Part shown: positions 9,139 to 18,301 of the stretch, piece after piece
How positions within the stretch are numbered: the stretch's first letter is position 1
How the letters are laid out: the number at the start of each line of letters is the position of its first letter
Assembly: GCA_963761525.1 (NCBI GenBank)
Contig: CAVXHG010000010.1
Location: 124,001-188,000 of the forward strand
Reading direction: 5' to 3'
Source of the DNA: BOG-931 sp963761525
GTDB lineage: Bacteria; Pseudomonadota; Alphaproteobacteria; Rhizobiales; Xanthobacteraceae
Length of the DNA: 64,000 nucleotides
Program-made: the position numbers and the translations under genes
The notes under the pieces: generated by a model
What the model was told of the DNA's origin: nothing
What the model saw: the letters and a program-made list of their open reading frames with translations, nothing else
Database searches by the model: none

Positions 9139-10163
9139 ATCGTCTCCTGAGAGGCATTTTCGGGCGTGTGAAGGGGTGCCGGTCGCATTGCCTGCCGATG
9201 CAGGCGCCATTCAGTCAAACGGCGCGACAGATCGGGCGCATCGGCGACGGCGACGGCGATCAGGATGCAACCGGTCGCGATGTCGTGCACGTGCGACGAG
9301 GCGCCGGCGGCATTCAAACCGGAGCGCAGCACGCAGAGTACGAGTACGCCGGCTGCGATACCCATCGGACTGCCTCGTCCGCCGACCAGCGACACTCCGC
9401 CAATGATCGCACCGGCAGCGGCAGGCGCCAGAACATCCGACAGCGCCGATGGCGAAGCGGCGGCAAGCCCATAACTCAGCAGTGCGCCGCTCAAGGCGCA
9501 GAAAACTCCCGAGGCGGCAAAAACACCGACAACAACCGCTTTGGTGTTGACGCCAGCAACCGCGCTGCCGCGGCGATCGCCGCCGGTGGCAAGGATATCG
9601 CGGCCGATGCGGGTGTATGCCATGACCAGCGCCATCATTACGAAGATCGCGACCACAATGGCGCTCCGCACAGACAAAACGCCGCCGATCGGCGCGTTGA
9701 GCGCCAGCGCCAACGACATCCGTGGATAGCCGATCGATTGGTTGCCGGTCAGAACGGAAGTCGCACCCTCGAACGTCAGCAGACCACCTACCGTCACGGC
9801 AACCGAATTGAGGTTGAGATAGGTCATGATCAAGCCCTGGAGCAGGCCGCCAGCAAGCCCAACCGCGAGCGCTGCAGCAATGCCGAGCCAGGGGTTGTCG
9901 ACCCCCGTCAATACCGCGACCGCGCCCGCGAGCGTGACCATACCTGCCGTCGAAATATCGAACTCGCGCACCAAAAGACTTAAGCCGAGGCCTAGCGAAA
10001 CAAGCCCGTAAGTGGCGAAAAGCTGCATCACACTAAAGGCAGTCGCAGTCGAGAGAAAATAGCCGCGGCCTCCGTCAACCAACGCCACGGCAATGATGAC
10101 CAGCACGAGCAGGGTGTAAGGTCGCCGGTCTCGATGAAACGCTCTGGAGAGAACCGCAATCAT
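9135..10163 (-). CDS. Sugar-type ABC transporter permease (RbsC-like), second copy
   Basis: A 342-residue inner-membrane permease of the ribose/autoinducer (CUT2) family. The start at 10163 gives an ATGA overlap with the preceding permease; the upstream in-frame extension reads as arginine-rich nonsense. Multiple hydrophobic helices are present. The family signature GLGLSLLVREFDISTAGMV resembles the usual GGIDLSVG region, and GVNTKAVVVGVFAASG and IIGGVSLVGGRGS near the C-terminal third match the CUT2 core. It pairs with the 10160-11140 permease as a heterodimer and with the double ATPase at 11137. Confidence 0.9.
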   Translation of the reverse strand: MIAVLSRAFHRDRRPYTLLVLVIIAVALVDGGRGYFLSTATAFSVMQLFATYGLVSLGLGLSLLVREFDISTAGMVTLAGAVAVLTGVDNPWLGIAAALAVGLAGGLLQGLIMTYLNLNSVAVTVGGLLTFEGATSVLTGNQSIGYPRMSLALALNAPIGGVLSVRSAIVVAIFVMMALVMAYTRIGRDILATGGDRRGSAVAGVNTKAVVVGVFAASGVFCALSGALLSYGLAAASPSALSDVLAPAAAGAIIGGVSLVGGRGSPMGIAAGVLVLCVLRSGLNAAGASSHVHDIATGCILIAVAVADAPDLSRRLTEWRLHRQAMRPAPLHTPENASQETI

Positions 10164-11140
10164 CGCCGTGCGACCGAAGCTTGCAGCATGACGACTGCAA
10201 GCATGACGAGCCCAGTAAAGAAGTATTGCCACTGGTCGTCGAACCCGCGAAGCCGCAGCGCCATTTCGATGGCAGCGAGCACAACGACGCCGACGCCGCT
10301 GCGCCACACCGAACCGGCGCCGCCTTGTATCGCGTTGCCTCCGACCAGCACTGCGGCGATGGCTCGATATTCATAGCCGCTACCAATATCCATATCGCCT
10401 GAGCCGTAGCGCGCGGCGAGCAAGACGCCCGCGAGCCCCGTGGCGACACCGGCGATGCCGTAGGCCCAGATCACCGCAGCCGGTGTATTGATGCCGGTGG
10501 TTTCCGCAGCGCGCCGGTTGCTGCCCACCATCATGATTTCGCGGCCGATCCGCGTCGCTGACAGGATTATTTGTCCGATCACCACGGCGGCGAGGAAAAC
10601 CAGGGTTCCGAACGGCAGTCCCCAGAGCCGTGAGCGGAATAGCGCAAAGCCTTCACCGCCTGGATAGATTCGCTGTCCTCCAGTGAGCAAGTCGGCGAAC
10701 CCCAAAATGCACGCGAGAGCCGCGATACTCACCAAAATCGGATTGGCGCGAAGAAACCCGACAAGTGCGCCCTGTGCCGCGGTGAGAAGTCCCGCAAACA
10801 GGAGTGCCACTGCGGCCGCAGCGATGACGCCGGCACCGAGGCTCGCCGTAAAGACGATGGAGGCGGCAGATACAGTCGCGCCAAGCGCGAGCGACATGAT
10901 GTTGCCGCTCATTGTTATGAACGTCATCCCGACTGCGACACAGCCGACGAAAGAAATCGAGGTCAACAACGAGAAGATGCTGAGCGGCGACAAAAACCCG
11001 GGCGTCGTCAGCGCCCAGGCAAGAATGGCAATAGCGCCGGCTCCGCGAACGAGCGTCAGTGCGCCGATACGGCGTAAGCGGAAGCGGCGCCCATTCGGCG
11101 GCAAGGCATTCACGGGCGGTTGAGCGACGGCGTTCGTCAT
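10160..11140 (-). CDS. Sugar-type ABC transporter permease (RbsC-like), first copy
   Basis: A 326-residue CUT2-family permease with about eight to ten hydrophobic segments. It overlaps the ATPase stop by ATGA at its start and the second permease by ATGA at its end, so translation is probably coupled. MTFITMSGNIMSLALGATV (about 75-93) occupies the place of the GGIDLSVG motif. NRRAAETTGINTPAAVIWAYGIAG and ILVGGNAIQGGAGSV-like segments (read as VLVGGNAIQGGAGSV) are typical of RbsC. Two different permeases in one operon imply a heterodimeric channel. Confidence 0.9.
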   Translation of the reverse strand: MTNAVAQPPVNALPPNGRRFRLRRIGALTLVRGAGAIAILAWALTTPGFLSPLSIFSLLTSISFVGCVAVGMTFITMSGNIMSLALGATVSAASIVFTASLGAGVIAAAAVALLFAGLLTAAQGALVGFLRANPILVSIAALACILGFADLLTGGQRIYPGGEGFALFRSRLWGLPFGTLVFLAAVVIGQIILSATRIGREIMMVGSNRRAAETTGINTPAAVIWAYGIAGVATGLAGVLLAARYGSGDMDIGSGYEYRAIAAVLVGGNAIQGGAGSVWRSGVGVVVLAAIEMALRLRGFDDQWQYFFTGLVMLAVVMLQASVARR

Positions 11141-12639
11141 GCCGCAGTTCGATTGTGAGTGATATCCGAAAGGATGCCATGCGTATTAACGCCGCCACGG
11201 CTATAGGAAGCGACACGACGGCCCCGGTAAAGCGTCACGATGCGGTCGCCCATGCCAAGGACTTCTTCCAGATCCGACGACGCCATGATCACGCACCAGC
11301 CCTGATCGCAAAACCGCCGGATCAGACGATAAATCTCGGCCCGGGCGCCGACATCGACGCCACGCGTGGGCTCATTCAAAAGCAGAGTGCCGGGCTGGCT
11401 TTCTTCTATCAAACGGCCGAATGCGAGCTTTTGTTGATTGCCGCCGGACAGATCGCCGGCCGGCGAACCGAGCCTCGCCACGTCGACATTGACCAGCTTT
11501 GCCAGCGATCGCACTTCACGCCGCATCGCACCGAGAGCCAGAAAGCCACCGCGTGTAAATCGCCGTAACTGGCTGGCGACCAAATTCTTGGCGACGCTAA
11601 GCCGGATGAACACGCCCTCACCGGCGCGGTCTTCAGAGACGAAACGGACATTGTGGCGGCGGGCACGATGCACCGATCGCAGCTCATAAGATTTGCCCAT
11701 GGCTATCACATCACCAACGGCATTGGAGTTGAGACCGGCAAGCGCCCGCAACGCGTCGGTGACACCAGAGCCCACCTGGCCGGCGAGGCAGGTTACGGAG
11801 CCGCGCGCGGCGGTAAAATCGAGATCATGGACTACGTTGGGAATCGTCAACCCATGCACCACAAGACCATCGTCTGCGGCGGCAGCATGACTTTCCGGAT
11901 AGAGTTGACTCATTTCCCTGCCGAGCATCATCGCTATCAGCTTGGGGCGATCGATGGCGCTCACTGCCTCGGTGCCAATTAGTTCACCGTTGCGCAGCAC
12001 GGTCACGCTATCACAGATATCGAATACTTCGCCGAGCCTGTGCGTGGTGTAGATGATCGCATGTCCTTGTTGTTTGAGGCGGCGTAGCGCCTGAAACACA
12101 TGGCCAATCTCATAGTCCGACAAGGTTGCGGTCGGTTCGTCGAGGATCAGAACGCGCGCTTTACGCGTCAACATTCGCGCGATCTCGACCAACTGGCGCT
12201 GGCCCATGCCAAGTTGCGCAACCTGCACATCAAGGCCGAGATCGTTAAGCCCGACGAGATCGAGCACCTCACGAGCTTGCGCACGCAACGCAGCGCGCCG
12301 ATGGAAAAACGGCGTCTCGGTATTACCCAGCCAGATGTTGTCGTAGACAGACAAATTCGGAGCGAGGCTTAGTTCCTGGGAGACAATGGCAATGCCGAGA
12401 CGTTGCGCCTCTGCCGGCGTTTCGATGGCGCGCTGCACACCATCGATCGTGATCTGACCGGAGTCGGCGCGATAAACTCCGGTGATGATCTTCAGCAGTG
12501 TGCTCTTGCCGGCGCCATTCTCGCCGCAAAGCGCGCGAATCTCGCCGCCGTTCACCGACAGCGAGACATCCCGCAGGACCACATTTGAGCCGAAGCTCTT
12601 TCTGACACGGGCGACGTCAAGCAGAGGCGCCGGCATCAT
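11137..12639 (-). CDS. Sugar-type ABC transporter ATP-binding protein (RbsA/MglA-like, two ATPase domains)
   Basis: A 500-residue fused double ATPase. Domain 1 has Walker A GENGAGKST near 39-47, signature LGMGQRQLVEIARM near 140 and Walker B VLILDEPTATL near 160. Domain 2 (from about 255) has a degenerate Walker A, GQVGSGVTDALR, lacking the usual Lys-Ser/Thr pair, but an intact LSGGNQQKLAFGRL signature and LLLNEPTRGVD. A degenerate second site is normal in RbsA/MglA proteins. It starts 22 bases after the receptor gene and overlaps the permease by ATGA. Confidence 0.93.
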   Translation of the reverse strand: MMPAPLLDVARVRKSFGSNVVLRDVSLSVNGGEIRALCGENGAGKSTLLKIITGVYRADSGQITIDGVQRAIETPAEAQRLGIAIVSQELSLAPNLSVYDNIWLGNTETPFFHRRAALRAQAREVLDLVGLNDLGLDVQVAQLGMGQRQLVEIARMLTRKARVLILDEPTATLSDYEIGHVFQALRRLKQQGHAIIYTTHRLGEVFDICDSVTVLRNGELIGTEAVSAIDRPKLIAMMLGREMSQLYPESHAAAADDGLVVHGLTIPNVVHDLDFTAARGSVTCLAGQVGSGVTDALRALAGLNSNAVGDVIAMGKSYELRSVHRARRHNVRFVSEDRAGEGVFIRLSVAKNLVASQLRRFTRGGFLALGAMRREVRSLAKLVNVDVARLGSPAGDLSGGNQQKLAFGRLIEESQPGTLLLNEPTRGVDVGARAEIYRLIRRFCDQGWCVIMASSDLEEVLGMGDRIVTLYRGRRVASYSRGGVNTHGILSDITHNRTAA

Positions 12640-12661
12640 TTACGCCTCAGTCGCCCGACGC

Positions 12662-13636
12662 TCAGTAGCTGCACGCTTGAGCGAATTCATCGACGTTCGC
12701 CGCAGTAATCGAATGACTGGGCACAATCTCCTGCTTCTGTAACGGCTTGCCGGAAAAGTAGTCGGCCAGCTTACTGGCAGCGATTTTGGCTTCCTCGACG
12801 GGAATCTGCGTATTGGTCGCGTATTGAGTTCCATCCTTGATATGAACGATCCCGTCTTTCATGCAGTTACTGGCAACGACAACCATGCCGTGGTCCTTCG
12901 TTCCGAGCGGCAAGCTGGCGGATTGGATCGCCTGGATTGCGCCAGAGGCCTGATTGTCGGCCATCGCAAAAATTCCATCGAGGCCGCCTTGGCCGGAAAA
13001 GCGGACCAACAGATTGCCAGTGATCTCCTCACTAAGTGCGGTGGCCCATTTACCGTCTTCCACAGCCACAAGCTTTATTGCCGGGTCGTTGGCAATCACC
13101 TCTTTGAAGCCGACAAGCCGCAGGCTGGAATTGAGCTGCGACGAGGTACCGGTAACAGCCGCGATCTGCGCGGTCTTCTTGCCTGCCGCGGCAAGTCCCT
13201 TGACGATATTCTCGCCGGCAAGACGACCGAGCTCGGTCTGATCCACGCCGATAAAAAATTCATAGAGTCCGTCGTTGCTCGGATCGCCTGGATTGACCAC
13301 CAGGATCACCGGAACGCCGGCGGCCTTGGCGCGCGTCAACGCAGGTTTGATCGATTGCTGATTGATGATCACCAGAAGAATTGCGTCGAACTTCTGCGCA
13401 ATGGCGTCGTCCACCTGCTGCGATTGCAGAGCAGGATCAAACGGCGACGTCATATTGGTCACGCTAAAGCCAAGTGGCTCCGCGGCTTTTATAAACGTCG
13501 CCGACCAGGCGCCCATATAGGCCTGCGTGTTGGCAGTCGACAGAAGTGCAAGGCGCTTTCCCTGTGGGGCAGCTTGGGCCGGAACAACAAGACCCGCTGC
13601 CACAACGAACGCTGACACCAACGATATGAATTTCAT
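12662..13636 (-). CDS. Sugar-type ABC transporter substrate-binding protein (RbsB-like)
   Basis: A 324-residue periplasmic-binding-protein type I receptor. A clear Sec signal (MKFISLVSAFVVAAGLVVP, cut after AQA) is followed by LALLSTANTQAYMGAW, the first strand of the fold. KFDAILLVIINQQSIKPALTRAKAAGVPVILV is the interdomain ligand segment and DGIFAMADNQASGAIQAIQ matches the C-lobe nucleotide-like binding strand. It opens the RbsB-RbsA-RbsC-RbsC-hydrolase string and lies 44 bases downstream of the amidase. The operon partners suggest a nitrogenous cyclic substrate rather than ribose; that is inference. Confidence 0.9.
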   Translation of the reverse strand: MKFISLVSAFVVAAGLVVPAQAAPQGKRLALLSTANTQAYMGAWSATFIKAAEPLGFSVTNMTSPFDPALQSQQVDDAIAQKFDAILLVIINQQSIKPALTRAKAAGVPVILVVNPGDPSNDGLYEFFIGVDQTELGRLAGENIVKGLAAAGKKTAQIAAVTGTSSQLNSSLRLVGFKEVIANDPAIKLVAVEDGKWATALSEEITGNLLVRFSGQGGLDGIFAMADNQASGAIQAIQSASLPLGTKDHGMVVVASNCMKDGIVHIKDGTQYATNTQIPVEEAKIAASKLADYFSGKPLQKQEIVPSHSITAANVDEFAQACSY

Positions 13637-13680
13637 GACTTCCCCCTCGCTTCAACCGCAGAGCGATTTTTGTCAGTTCA

Positions 13681-15063
13681 CTAAGCCTGCCAGTGGACCT
13701 CGGAGATCCAGCGTCCGATCGATGTCAGGCGTTCATCACCATCCCGACCGCCCAGCAACTGCAAGCCGACCGGCATTTCATCCGAGATCAGCAACGGAAG
13801 ACTTATCGCAGGGCAACCCAGCACAGATGTTGCTTCGTTGAAGATGGCACTCCCTTGGTCCATTCCGATTGGCGCGGCGCCGGGCGCTGCGAGTGTGATA
13901 AAGCCATCACAACGGTTCATCAGTTCGGCATGCATTTGACGGAAATGCCGGCGCTCGACCAGCGCGGCGCGATAGAGCTCTTGCGATGTCTGTTCGCTCT
14001 GCGCCAAGCCTGCAAGCAGTCGGGCTTCCATTTTCGATTTATCATAGTCGCGATACTGCATCAGCGGCCAGCGCATCTCGAAACGATAAAGTGCCTGCCA
14101 AAGCGCCGGCGTATTCGCATGCATTTTCTCGTAGGCTTCGATAGCGGCATCGTCTTTGCGAGACAATATTTCAACACCCGCGTCCTGCAGACTTCGTATC
14201 ATCGCCTCGAACTGCTCCTTCGCAGCAGCGTCGGAAACCGGCCACCCCGCCATGTCGAGACGAATAAGGCGGAGCGGCTGCCGAGGCGCCGGCGCTTCCA
14301 TTTCGCCGTAAAGTCCCGGATGGCCGGGGTCTCCCCCGGCATATTTCGCGGCATGGCGCGCAGTAATCCAGGCATCCGACAATGTCGCGGAGAGCAGCCC
14401 AACATGATCGAGGCTATGGGCCGCCGACCACGAGCCCTGGCGATTGATTGAACCGTAAGTCGGCTTCAAACCATAGACGCCGCAAAAGCTCGCGGGGCGG
14501 ATCGTCGAACCGCGTCCGTGCGTACCAAGCGCGGCCGGGATCATGCCAGCAGCGACGGCGGCGGCGGAGCCGCTCGAGGAGCCACCCGGCGTACGGCGCG
14601 TATCGAAAGGATTGCGTGTCCGCGACGGATCGCCGCCGCCCAGGCAAACCGTCACCGTCTTGCCCAGCAGAACAGCGCCGCCGTGACGCAGGAAATACAC
14701 CGCTGCCGCATCGCGGATCGGCCGGTTGCCGCGAAACAGATCGGAGCCGTACTCGGTCGGCATGTCAGCCGTCTCATAGAGATCCTTAATGCCAAGCGGC
14801 ATGCCATCGACGAGCGAAAGCGGGCGATGATCCTTGTAGCGGAGGTCCGACTCATCGGCCGCCTTGCGCGCAGCATCGTAGTTCTTGAATGCCCAGGCCA
14901 TGATCGAGCCGTCGATCGTCTCGATTCGCTCGATGCAACGCTCGAGATAGCGCCGCGGCGAATCCGCGCCTTCGAAGAAAGCCTTCCGCCGTTCCTCAAA
15001 GCTGGTCGCGCCGAGCACGCCGAGACGATAGCGCCCTGCTGGCGAAGAACTGTCGACCGGCAT
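13681..15063 (-). CDS. Amidase signature family hydrolase
   Basis: A 460-residue amidase (Ser-cisSer-Lys triad). MPLGIKDLYE carries the catalytic lysine near residue 75-80, GGSSSGSAAAVAAG the cis-serine near 150, and GTHGRGSTIRPASFCGVYGLKPTYG the nucleophilic serine (GRGS) near 175. The ATG at 15063 is preferred because GGGAG precedes it at suitable spacing; an ATG at 15120 would add 19 residues with no clear ribosome site. It lies between the LysR gene and the ribose-type ABC operon on the same strand, so it probably shares their transcript and acts on the imported compound or its ring-opened product. Confidence 0.88.
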   Translation of the reverse strand: MPVDSSSPAGRYRLGVLGATSFEERRKAFFEGADSPRRYLERCIERIETIDGSIMAWAFKNYDAARKAADESDLRYKDHRPLSLVDGMPLGIKDLYETADMPTEYGSDLFRGNRPIRDAAAVYFLRHGGAVLLGKTVTVCLGGGDPSRTRNPFDTRRTPGGSSSGSAAAVAAGMIPAALGTHGRGSTIRPASFCGVYGLKPTYGSINRQGSWSAAHSLDHVGLLSATLSDAWITARHAAKYAGGDPGHPGLYGEMEAPAPRQPLRLIRLDMAGWPVSDAAAKEQFEAMIRSLQDAGVEILSRKDDAAIEAYEKMHANTPALWQALYRFEMRWPLMQYRDYDKSKMEARLLAGLAQSEQTSQELYRAALVERRHFRQMHAELMNRCDGFITLAAPGAAPIGMDQGSAIFNEATSVLGCPAISLPLLISDEMPVGLQLLGGRDGDERLTSIGRWISEVHWQA

Positions 15064-15171
15064 TGGATACTCCCGAACCTCTATCCGCGCGGCAGATGCC
15101 GTGCATTTCTGTTGCGCCATCTGTGTTTGTCAATCGCGACGAACAGCATGGCGGTGCGACGAAACAGCATC

Positions 15172-16125
15172 CTAACGCGAGCGAGCGGCGAGAACGCGAG
15201 GCGAAGCCAGCGCCACGACGCGAAGATCCTGTCGCCGGATTTCGGCAGCAGCCTTGCTAATATGCCGTGCTAAAGCGGCAGCATGCGGCGTCAGGGGCAC
15301 ATCAGCCTTACGTGCCAGGGAAAAGCGCGCCGTGGGACAAATCTCTTTCACGAGAACGGGCTGAAGATATCGTGCGACTATGGGGTGTGCCAGCAAGGTA
15401 TGCGATATCGCGAGTACAAGATCCGTTCGCGGCACAACCTCAAGCAGTGAGAAAAAGGATTCGCTGCGCAGACGGATGCGCGGCGGCGGCAAGCCGAGCT
15501 TCACAAAGTGGTTCGAGAAATTAGCGATATAAGCTGGATCGTCATTGGTCACGGCCCACTCGCAATCGGCGAGTTCGGCAAAAGACTTTGCTCGGGCAAG
15601 CGGGTGATTTCGTCTGACCGCCGGCACAATTCGATTCTCGAATAACGTATCGACACGAATGTGATCGTCAGATTTTGCCGACGACAACCCACCGACGGAA
15701 AAATCGAGCTTCCCTTGGCGTACTCCGGTTACCAGCTGGTCGAATAATCCCTCGATAACACAAACTCGGACATCGGGATGGTCACGCATAAACGTCTCAA
15801 TGGCGTCGCCGGAGAGCAAAGCCGCTCCGACCGAGAGTCCGACAGTCACCGACCCTTCACGGACACCAGCAAGGTGGCCCATTTCCTCCTGGGCCCGTTT
15901 CATTTCTTCGACGATCGAACGGGCGCGGGCCAGGAAAACCTTGCCCGCGTCGGTGGGAATACTGCCGCGAACAGTCTTTTGAAAAAGTGCGACACCAGTA
16001 ATCGCTTCGATCTCACGGATAGTCTTGGTTAGAGCCGGCTGTGATATGCCAAGTCTCTCAGCGCCGGCGCGCATGCTTCCGATGTCGGCAACTGCAACGA
16101 CTGCAGTCACGTGACGCAACTGCAT
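15172..16125 (-). CDS. LysR-family transcriptional regulator
   Basis: A 317-residue LysR activator/repressor. The winged helix-turn-helix spans about residues 3-60 (LRHVTAVVAVADIGSMRAGAERLGISQPALTKTIREIE), with FQKTVRGSIPTDAGKVFLARAR as the wing. An effector-binding domain follows, resembling the GbpR/galactose-binding regulator subtype. The ATG at 16125 follows AGAAGGGG. It lies in line with, rather than divergent from, its neighbours (monooxygenase upstream, amidase downstream), which is unusual for LysR and suggests co-transcription or control of the whole minus-strand run. Confidence 0.9.
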   Translation of the reverse strand: MQLRHVTAVVAVADIGSMRAGAERLGISQPALTKTIREIEAITGVALFQKTVRGSIPTDAGKVFLARARSIVEEMKRAQEEMGHLAGVREGSVTVGLSVGAALLSGDAIETFMRDHPDVRVCVIEGLFDQLVTGVRQGKLDFSVGGLSSAKSDDHIRVDTLFENRIVPAVRRNHPLARAKSFAELADCEWAVTNDDPAYIANFSNHFVKLGLPPPRIRLRSESFFSLLEVVPRTDLVLAISHTLLAHPIVARYLQPVLVKEICPTARFSLARKADVPLTPHAAALARHISKAAAEIRRQDLRVVALASPRVLAARSR

Positions 16126-16191
16126 TTTGCCCCTTCTCTGCAAGACCTTGCGGTCAGGCAAGGACGTACTCCTCGTAAAACGGCCGACGCT

Positions 16192-17364
16192 TCAAGCGGC
16201 GGTACGCTCGGGTACCCGATTTCGTAACGTCTCTTTTAGTCGCGGCATGACTTCACGCGCGAAAGTAGTGATTCCATGGATAGTTTCCTCATGATCGAGG
16301 AAACCGGCTTGTCCCATCATCAACATATGTCCGAAACCGCCCACATGATCGTAGAACTTTACAACCTGATCATGCACTTCATCTGGCGTACCGGCGAACA
16401 TGATGCCTGATTTTACCGCGTCGTCGACGCTCATATCTTTGATCGAGGCTGCAAGATGAGGCAACGCCCCGCGCATGATCTTGACACCCATTTCGACCGG
16501 AAGATAACCGGGCGGATTACGATAATGCTCCGGCACCTTGTTGGCCTTGAGATACCAGAGCAGCTTTTCGGCACCGCTGCGGGCCTTTTCTTTGCTATCG
16601 CCAGTGTAAAGCAGCGGCGCATAGGCCAGGCGATTCAACGGCATGTTCTCCGGACGACCTGCTTCGCGCCAGCCGCGCCGATAAGATTCGAATACGGTGG
16701 GTGTTCCACGATAGCCAGTGAGAAACGTAGCCTGCACAAAGCCATGAGAACCAACGCGCGCGGACCCGGAGGGGCTTGTGGCGCTCACCCACACTGGAGG
16801 ATGAGGTTGTTGATACGGGCGCGGCCAGATATTGATGTTGCGGTGCTGGAAGAAGCGCCCTTCGTGGACAAACGGCCCGGTGTTGGTCGTCCATGCCTTG
16901 ATGATCAGGTCGAGGGCTTCCCACTGCCGCTCGTTGCTGCGAACCGGATTGCTGTTTGCCGCTGCAAGTTCGTAGGGAACGCCACGTACGAAGCCGACTT
17001 CAAGCCGGCCGTGCGACAACACGTCAACCAACGCCATTTCCTCGGCGACACGAACCGGATCGCGACGATTCGAAATTGGATTGCCGAGAATGAGCAGCCG
17101 CGCCTTTTTGGTCAGCCGCGCTAGCGCGCCCATCATCACCGGGGCGGCCGGATCGACACAGGTGGCAGTCTGATGGTGCTCGTTGAGCATCAAATTCATG
17201 CCCTCGCTCTCGGCGGCGAGCCATTCCTCGAGGTAGCGGTCGTATAAAGCAGCGCCGACCTTTGGATCGTAGTTTGCGTTCGGGAGGGTGACGCGGATCG
17301 AATTGTAGGCTTCTTCCGGCGGAAGATTCGGATAGGCGGTTTCGCTGAAATACCAGAATTCCAT
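16192..17364 (-). CDS. LLM-class flavin-dependent oxidoreductase
   Basis: A 390-residue luciferase-like protein starting MEFWYFSETAYPNLPPEEAYNSIRV, a form typical of an alphaproteobacterial subgroup. LMLNEHHQTATCVDPAAPVMMGALAR (about 57-82) and RLLILGNPISNRRDPVRVAEEMALVDVLSHGRLEVGFVRG (about 90-130) are the F420/FMN-binding luciferase core. It lies 20 bases after the alpha/beta hydrolase gene and 66 bases before the LysR start on the same strand. Probably a two-component monooxygenase needing external reduced flavin; substrate unknown. Confidence 0.9.
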   Translation of the reverse strand: MEFWYFSETAYPNLPPEEAYNSIRVTLPNANYDPKVGAALYDRYLEEWLAAESEGMNLMLNEHHQTATCVDPAAPVMMGALARLTKKARLLILGNPISNRRDPVRVAEEMALVDVLSHGRLEVGFVRGVPYELAAANSNPVRSNERQWEALDLIIKAWTTNTGPFVHEGRFFQHRNINIWPRPYQQPHPPVWVSATSPSGSARVGSHGFVQATFLTGYRGTPTVFESYRRGWREAGRPENMPLNRLAYAPLLYTGDSKEKARSGAEKLLWYLKANKVPEHYRNPPGYLPVEMGVKIMRGALPHLAASIKDMSVDDAVKSGIMFAGTPDEVHDQVVKFYDHVGGFGHMLMMGQAGFLDHEETIHGITTFAREVMPRLKETLRNRVPERTAA

Positions 17365-17384
17365 TGTGTGTTTTCCAGAACCGT

Positions 17385-18161
17385 TCAGTTCAGATCAAGA
17401 AAGCCAGTAGTGTGCGAAGCGAATGCATCCGGTTGCTCGATGTGGGGAAAGTGGCCCGCCGCGGGAAGCTCGATTACCGAAGCATCGGGAAACAATGCCG
17501 CGTAACCTTTCAGGTAATCCGCCGACACGATGCCATCGCTCGCGCCACGAATGAACAATGTCGGCGAAATCACACGTTCGATGCGGTGCGACAGTTTAGG
17601 ATTGTGGAGGTAAGGTTCCCAGGCAAACAAAGCAAAAGACTCACGGTTACGGACAATGATGGAGGCTTCGGTGTCGGACAGAGCTTTGATATCCACGTCG
17701 GCGAGACTCGGGTCGTGAAAGGACTTCTCGGCGATGACCGACTTCGGTAGCGCGAAGAGATCGGGAAACTCGAGGCGGTCGACAGGACCGAGCTTCACGC
17801 CGTATGGCGCCGCCAGGACGAGGCGCCGTATCCGCTGCGGCGACTTACTGGCCATTTCAGCCGCTACCCAGCCGCCGAGCGAGCAACCGACGACGTCTAC
17901 GCTATCGAGCTTGAGATAATCGAGAAGGCCGAGTGCGATATAGGCGAGGTCGTCAACGCAGTCGATCCACAACGGCAGATCTGATTGACCGAAGCCCGGC
18001 AAAGACAACGCAACGACATGCCGCTGAGCGGCAAGAAAGTCCAAAATCGGGTTGCGCGATGACAGGCCGCGTTCGTCGTGGAGAAAAAGCAAAGGCTTCC
18101 CCTCGCCTGCCATAAAATATTCGACGTCTACGCCGGAAATTTTCACTACGTTACGTTGCAT
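17385..18161 (-). CDS. Alpha/beta-fold hydrolase
   Basis: A 258-residue alpha/beta hydrolase. The nucleophile elbow GCSLGGW near residue 95 supplies serine, FIRGASDGIVSADY near 205 the acid, and AAGHFPHIEQPDAF near 235 the histidine, so the triad looks intact. PLLFLHDERGLSSRNPILDFL holds the oxyanion region, with HDERG in place of HGxxG. The start is uncertain: ATG at 18161 matches the compact family N-terminus, while ATG at 18188 would add nine residues. It pairs with the downstream luciferase-like gene, a pairing seen in ring-cleavage or ester pathways. Confidence 0.87.
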   Translation of the reverse strand: MQRNVVKISGVDVEYFMAGEGKPLLFLHDERGLSSRNPILDFLAAQRHVVALSLPGFGQSDLPLWIDCVDDLAYIALGLLDYLKLDSVDVVGCSLGGWVAAEMASKSPQRIRRLVLAAPYGVKLGPVDRLEFPDLFALPKSVIAEKSFHDPSLADVDIKALSDTEASIIVRNRESFALFAWEPYLHNPKLSHRIERVISPTLFIRGASDGIVSADYLKGYAALFPDASVIELPAAGHFPHIEQPDAFASHTTGFLDLN

Positions 18162-18301
18162 GGATGACAGCTGTCCTGACTTGCCCATAAACGGTATCCG
18201 CCGGTCGCGAGGCGAACAAGTCAATAATTTATAGCTACGATAACCAATAGTTATATCTCACTTTGACCGGTGAGGCCGTGCAAATGGGTGCAAGCAGAGA
18301 T

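Noticed and set aside
9060..9983. A 307-codon open frame on the plus strand
   Set aside because: Antisense to the second permease and hydrolase genes, low-complexity Arg/Asp/Gln composition, no domain.
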